Positions 60,408 through 64,000 of a stretch of 64,000 nucleotides of DNA are shown here, one piece after another. Positions within the stretch are counted from its first letter, which is position 1, and every line of letters begins with the position of its first letter. The notes under the pieces were generated by a model. That model was given only the letters and a program-made list of their open reading frames with translations. It was not told the DNA's origin and searched no databases. Origin of the DNA: Massilibacillus massiliensis. Its GTDB lineage: Bacteria; Bacillota; Negativicutes; FLKF01. The translations under genes were made by a program, and so were the position numbers. The stretch spans positions 3,105,516 through 3,169,515 of the forward strand of contig NZ_LT575483.1 in assembly GCF_900086705.1 (NCBI RefSeq). Reading direction: 5' to 3'.

Positions 60408-61433
60408 TTTTGGGGGGCAATCGCCGATCGAAAAGGGCGCAAACCTATGGTTGAAAAGGTATTATTGATGTTTGGGTTGATTATGATTATCATGGGGTAC
60501 GCATCAAATGTATATCAGCTATTGATTTTACGTATGTTGCAGGGATTTTGCGGTGGATTTGTTGCTGCTTCGACTGCGCTGGCGGTGAGCATGTCACCGA
60601 ATGAAAAAATTCCTTTTACTGTAGGTATGCTGCAAACGGCCTTAATTGTCGGCGGTGCAGTAGGACCAATGCTTGGTGGAATGATTGCAGATTCTTTTAG
60701 TTATCGTGCTCCATTCCTCGTATTTGGCGGCTTATGCATTTTGGCGTTGGTTGTGAGTCATTTCGCAGTGAAAGAAACATTTAAGCCCATTACTAGCCGT
60801 GAGAAACCATCATTGAAAACAGTGTTTCACTACATTTGGTCGTTGGGAGACTTAAAATTGATGTTGCTTGTGCAATTTTTAGCGCAGTTTGCAATTCAAA
60901 GTATTGGGCCGATTTTACCTATCTATATTTTATCCATGGTGCCTAATCATGAAAATCTTGCCAGTATTTCTGGTACGATTATTGCAATTGGCGGGATAAC
61001 AAGTGCAATTGCTTCGGCGAGTATGGGATTGTTAAGCAAATATTTTTCTCATAAACGAATTTTGATTGTGGCTGCTTTTCTTGGGGGAATATCTTTTGTG
61101 GGGCAGATCGTCGCACATGACATTATGACTTTGTCTATACTGCGAGCGATGAATGGACTTTGTGTTGGTGCGATGATTCCAAGTTCCAATACAATTATTG
61201 CTTATTTAATCCCGGAAGATAAGCGTGGTGCGGCATTTGGTATTACGAGTGGTGCGTCACTCATGGGAAATGTATTTGGTCCAATTTCTGCAGGTGTCAT
61301 GTCTATGGTGTTGGGGATGACCGCTATCTTTTGGATTACGGCAGGTTTATTTTTATTGGTTGCCGTTTTATTATTTTTTCAAATTAGAGGTAATTACGTG
61401 ACTTGTCAAAAACAAACAGGTGCAACGATATAA
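60408..61433 (+). pseudogene. MFS efflux transporter, 3' part (interrupted by IS)
   Basis: Remaining 341 codons of the transporter, beginning FWGAIADRKGRKPMVEKV, the MFS loop 2-3 signature, then VAASTALAVSMSPNEKIPFTVGMLQTALIVGGAVGPMLGGMIADSF (motif C) and further helices to the normal end. The joined protein would be 408 aa, the usual DHA1 length, with no other defect. Inactive unless the element is lost. Confidence 0.92.
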
Positions 61434-61455
61434 TTTAATGAAGGCTATACAAGGT

Positions 61456-61490
61456 GGGGTGTTGCATATAAAATGCGGCACTCCTGTTTT
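61456..61490 (+). terminator. Terminator after MFS gene
   Basis: GGGGTGTTGCAT / ATGCGGCACTCC hairpin followed by TGTTTT; inner GCAT stem shared with other terminators in the window. Confidence 0.75.
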
Positions 61491-61523
61491 CATACCGCAT
61501 AAAATAAAATAGGAGGCGATGGG

Positions 61524-61859
61524 ATGGCATATAAAATTATTGTCAATCGGCAGGAAAGAAGACTGATGCTTTATCGGGATGGTGCTATGGAGAAATCTTA
61601 TCCTGTCGGTATTGGCAAAGTACTTACGCCGACGCCGATCGGTACTTATACGATTATCAATAAAGTACCAAATCCCGGAGGGGCTTTTGGCGATCTGTGG
61701 ATGGGATTAAGTAAACCGCATTATGGTATCCATGGAACGAATAATCCGTCCTCGATTGGCAAAGTCGTATCGCGCGGATGTATTCGTATGTACAATAAAG
61801 ATGTACTTGAGTTATCTCGGATTGTGCCAATTGGGACAGTTGTAACAATTACACAATAG
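61524..61859 (+). CDS. L,D-transpeptidase (YkuD) catalytic domain protein
   Basis: 111 aa, just the YkuD domain. Catalytic motif [20 protein letters not shown] (His, Ser, Cys, Arg). It makes 3-3 peptidoglycan crosslinks or attaches proteins to the wall in this family. No signal peptide or LysM domain is visible, so export is unclear; the same short form is common in spore-formers. AGGAGGCGATGGG gives the start. Confidence 0.9.
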   Translation: MAYKIIVNRQERRLMLYRDGAMEKSYPVGIGKVLTPTPIGTYTIINKVPNPGGAFGDLWMGLSKPHYGIHGTNNPSSIGKVVSRGCIRMYNKDVLELSRIVPIGTVVTITQ

Positions 61860-61885
61860 AAATTTTTAAAATTGCATCGTTAGTA

Positions 61886-61932
61886 AAAAGGGATTTTCGA
61901 ACTGTATTGACAGCGGAAAATCCTTTTTGTTT
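61886..61932 (+). terminator. Terminator after YkuD gene
   Basis: AAAAAGGGATTTTC / GAAAATCCTTTTT stem with a T-rich tail. Confidence 0.8.
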
Positions 61933-62066
61933 TATATCTGTATAAGAAAAATAAAATCTTTGAAAAACGTAAAAACACATACAATGATAATTTTGCGTGA
62001 TTTTGACAATTCTTTTACATAATCTTCTATGGAATGTTGATACTAAGAAAAAAAGGAGGAATGTAA

Positions 62067-64000
62067 GTGACGCACGATAAAAATTCTTTAATTCCGAGTC
62101 AAGATGAAACGAATCGTGGCGATGTGGAGTCTATCGCAGGCCGAGGTGATGCTTGTGGGACAAACAATCCAGATCGCCATTTTGATGTACATGAAAATGC
62201 GAAAAAATTTTATGATATTGAAAAATCACCGGAGTCCATGGAAGCGGTTCATAAATGGCAGCGTCAGCATATTCAGACACATGACCAAGGAAAAGAAGGT
62301 TATCCTTTAAATGTTATCTTGGATCCGGCGATGCGTGAAATGTATCAGCATGTTCATGAGCAAGGGCTTACCAATGTATTTGATCGGTTTGAGCAACAAG
62401 AAAAAATTCGCTGTAATTTTTGTTCATCTGGCTTATCTTGCCAATTATGTGCAAATGGTCCGTGCCGTATCAATGCCAAAACACCAAGAGGAAATTGTGG
62501 CGTAGATGCAGATGTAATGGTGGCGAGGAATTTTGTTTATCGGCATGTTACGATCGGAACTTCGGCTAATATTTTTCATGCGCAACAGGCCGCACGTACA
62601 TTAAAAGCAGCGGCAGAAAGCCCACAGAGTGGATTGAAAATTCGCGATAAAGAAAAACTGCTCAAATATGCTAAAATGGCGGGCTTAAATCATCATGGGG
62701 ATATCAATACCGTTGCAGTTCAATTTGCCGATTGGGTGCTAAAAGATATAAGCAGAGCCTATTGGGAAGAATCTACAATGACAAAAGCTTTTGCGCCAAA
62801 AAAACGGCAAGAATTATGGCGTAAGTTAAATTTATTCCCCGGCGGTGGATTTAGTGAAGTTGCACTGGCGCAGACAAAGTGCATGACCAATCTAAATGCT
62901 GATCCTGTGGATTTTCTACTTACCTCTGTAAGATTAGGTATTGCAAATGAATATCAAGGGTTATTTGCACTTGATATTTTACAGGAAATCTTGATGGGAA
63001 CACAGAAAATAAGGACTGCAAAACAAAATATGGGTTTATTGAAAAAAGATATGGTAAATATTATTACCAATGGACATATGCCGTTAACTGCTCATGTTGT
63101 GATTGAATTGGCTTCAACACCAGAATGGCAAGAAAAAGCTCGTAAGGCAGGAGCGAGTGGGCTTCAAATTCTTGGACATGTATGTGAAGGACAACAATTG
63201 CTCAACTATGAGGCAACTGGGCAAATGAGTGCTTATGGCGGACAAGAAGGGGAATGGCTGTCGGAAGAGTATCTGCTGGCGACGGGTGCGATTGATTTAT
63301 TTATGTTTGATTATAATTGTACAATTCCGACGCTTCCTTTATACGCTAAACGGTTTGGGACAACGATGGTTAGTACGCATGAAGTGATTCGTATGCCGGG
63401 GACTGAAGTTATAGAGTTCAAGCCGGAAGAAATGCAAGCCCAGGCTGAAAAAGTTTTGACGATGGCAATTGAAGCGTATGCAAAGCGCAAAGCCGAAAAT
63501 CGGGAAATTTACATTCCGCAATATGTATCAGAGTGTATGGTTGGCTTTAGTACAGAGTCAGTAAAGGCTGCTTTAGGCGGTTCTTGGAAACCTTTGATTG
63601 ATGCGATTGTTGCAGGTAAAATTCGTGGTATCGCAACTGTAGTCGGTTGTACAACAGCGCGCTATGGACAGGGTGGCAGCAATATCTTTAGAATTACAAA
63701 AGGATTGATTGAAAACAATATATTAGTTCTGTCAGGTGGCTGTACCTCTTCGGTAATGCAGTATAGCGGATTAACGAATCCTAAAGCTGCTGACGAAGCT
63801 GGTGATGGATTAAAAGAAGTATGCAAAGCGTTAGGAATTCCTCCGGTATTATCTTATGGCGCTTGTGTGGACATCGGAAAAATGACACAAACGGCGAAAG
63901 AAATCGCCGAAGCTTTAGATGTAGATACCAATATGCTGCCATTGGTTATTGGGGCACCTGAATATTTAGAGCAAAAGGCAGTTGCAGATGCTTGTACAGC
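62067..64000 (+). CDS. cooS: Anaerobic carbon monoxide dehydrogenase catalytic subunit (partial)
   Basis: Open to the window end, at least 644 codons of about 660-680 expected. GTG start at 62067 with GGAGG 7 nt upstream. N-terminal cluster cysteines: CNFCSSGLSCQLCANGPCR, then RGNCGVDADVMVARNF. Later Ni-Fe cluster residues are visible in LGHVCEGQQ, YNCTIPTLP, GCTTARYGQGGSN, SGGCTSSVMQYSG and YGACVDIGKM. It oxidises CO to CO2 with ferredoxin. The next gene, outside the window, would tell whether it is a stand-alone CooS (with CooF) or part of a Wood-Ljungdahl cluster. Confidence 0.95.
   Translation, partial: MTHDKNSLIPSQDETNRGDVESIAGRGDACGTNNPDRHFDVHENAKKFYDIEKSPESMEAVHKWQRQHIQTHDQGKEGYPLNVILDPAMREMYQHVHEQGLTNVFDRFEQQEKIRCNFCSSGLSCQLCANGPCRINAKTPRGNCGVDADVMVARNFVYRHVTIGTSANIFHAQQAARTLKAAAESPQSGLKIRDKEKLLKYAKMAGLNHHGDINTVAVQFADWVLKDISRAYWEESTMTKAFAPKKRQELWRKLNLFPGGGFSEVALAQTKCMTNLNADPVDFLLTSVRLGIANEYQGLFALDILQEILMGTQKIRTAKQNMGLLKKDMVNIITNGHMPLTAHVVIELASTPEWQEKARKAGASGLQILGHVCEGQQLLNYEATGQMSAYGGQEGEWLSEEYLLATGAIDLFMFDYNCTIPTLPLYAKRFGTTMVSTHEVIRMPGTEVIEFKPEEMQAQAEKVLTMAIEAYAKRKAENREIYIPQYVSECMVGFSTESVKAALGGSWKPLIDAIVAGKIRGIATVVGCTTARYGQGGSNIFRITKGLIENNILVLSGGCTSSVMQYSGLTNPKAADEAGDGLKEVCKALGIPPVLSYGACVDIGKMTQTAKEIAEALDVDTNMLPLVIGAPEYLEQKAVADACT

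Noticed and set aside
1-64000. tRNA, rRNA, CRISPR array, prophage
   Set aside because: No cloverleaf-like T-arm context, no rRNA core sequence, no regularly spaced repeats and no phage structural genes were seen by eye.

Overview
The window looks like chromosome of an anaerobic, endospore-forming diderm Firmicute (Negativicutes, most like the Sporomusa/Pelosinus group). Base composition is low in G+C. Two alpha/beta-type small acid-soluble spore proteins argue for sporulation. A TonB-dependent receptor with ExbB/ExbD/TonB argues for an outer membrane. Superoxide reductase, hybrid-cluster protein and a nickel CO dehydrogenase argue for strict anaerobiosis. The species is inferred from gene content only.

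Layout. 1-2.5 kb: the distal part of a peptide/nickel-type ABC importer operon. 2.7-4.5 kb: phosphoglycerate mutase, superoxide reductase and a spore protein. 4.7-9.4 kb: a remnant resembling the start of alanine dehydrogenase, an amino-acid permease fused to a solute-binding domain, a HAD phosphatase with no standard start codon, and an HD-GYP protein. 9.4-11 kb: a MarR/methyltransferase operon whose promoter hexamers each lie inside a palindrome. 11.1-12.9 kb: a tandem glycine riboswitch in front of a CycA-like permease. 14.7-18.3 kb: an HD-GYP gene and a DUF3748 lipoprotein on either side of a 0.7-kb segment that carries a small tyrosine recombinase and is bounded by perfect 30-bp inverted repeats, probably a DNA inversion switch. 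18.5-24.5 kb: a hemerythrin/PAS sensor, then a nitrosative-stress cluster (Fnr-like regulator, sirohaem reductase with a DUF1858 tail, unknown protein, ferredoxin, Hcp).

24.9-36.7 kb is a sugar-acid catabolic island: two ACS-family MFS transporters, a split transketolase, an oxidoreductase resembling D-apionate oxidoisomerase, glycerate dehydrogenase, GntR and AraC regulators with candidate operators, a cupin, a DapA-family aldolase and a second D-2-hydroxyacid dehydrogenase. I propose a route in which transketolase cleaves an oxo-isoapionate-like acid to hydroxypyruvate, which glycerate dehydrogenase then reduces.

37-47.4 kb is a transport block: a Fur-box promoter for a possible small RNA, a Fur-box TonB-dependent receptor, exbB-exbD-tonB, an NMT1/SsuA-like ABC importer, then a 50-aa membrane peptide, a DUF4418 protein and a MacB/FtsX-like ABC pair. 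47.5-57.6 kb holds a lipoprotein, a MocR regulator, a DJ-1/PfpI protein, a DapB-like reductase under a c-di-AMP (ydaO) riboswitch, an amino-acid permease, and a T-box leader (probable Ile specifier) in front of a BASS transporter and a LarA-family protein. 57.7-61.4 kb: a LysR gene and an MFS gene split by an IS110-family element; removing the element restores the MFS frame exactly. 61.5-64 kb: a short L,D-transpeptidase and CO dehydrogenase, cut by the window end. No tRNA, rRNA or CRISPR array was seen.
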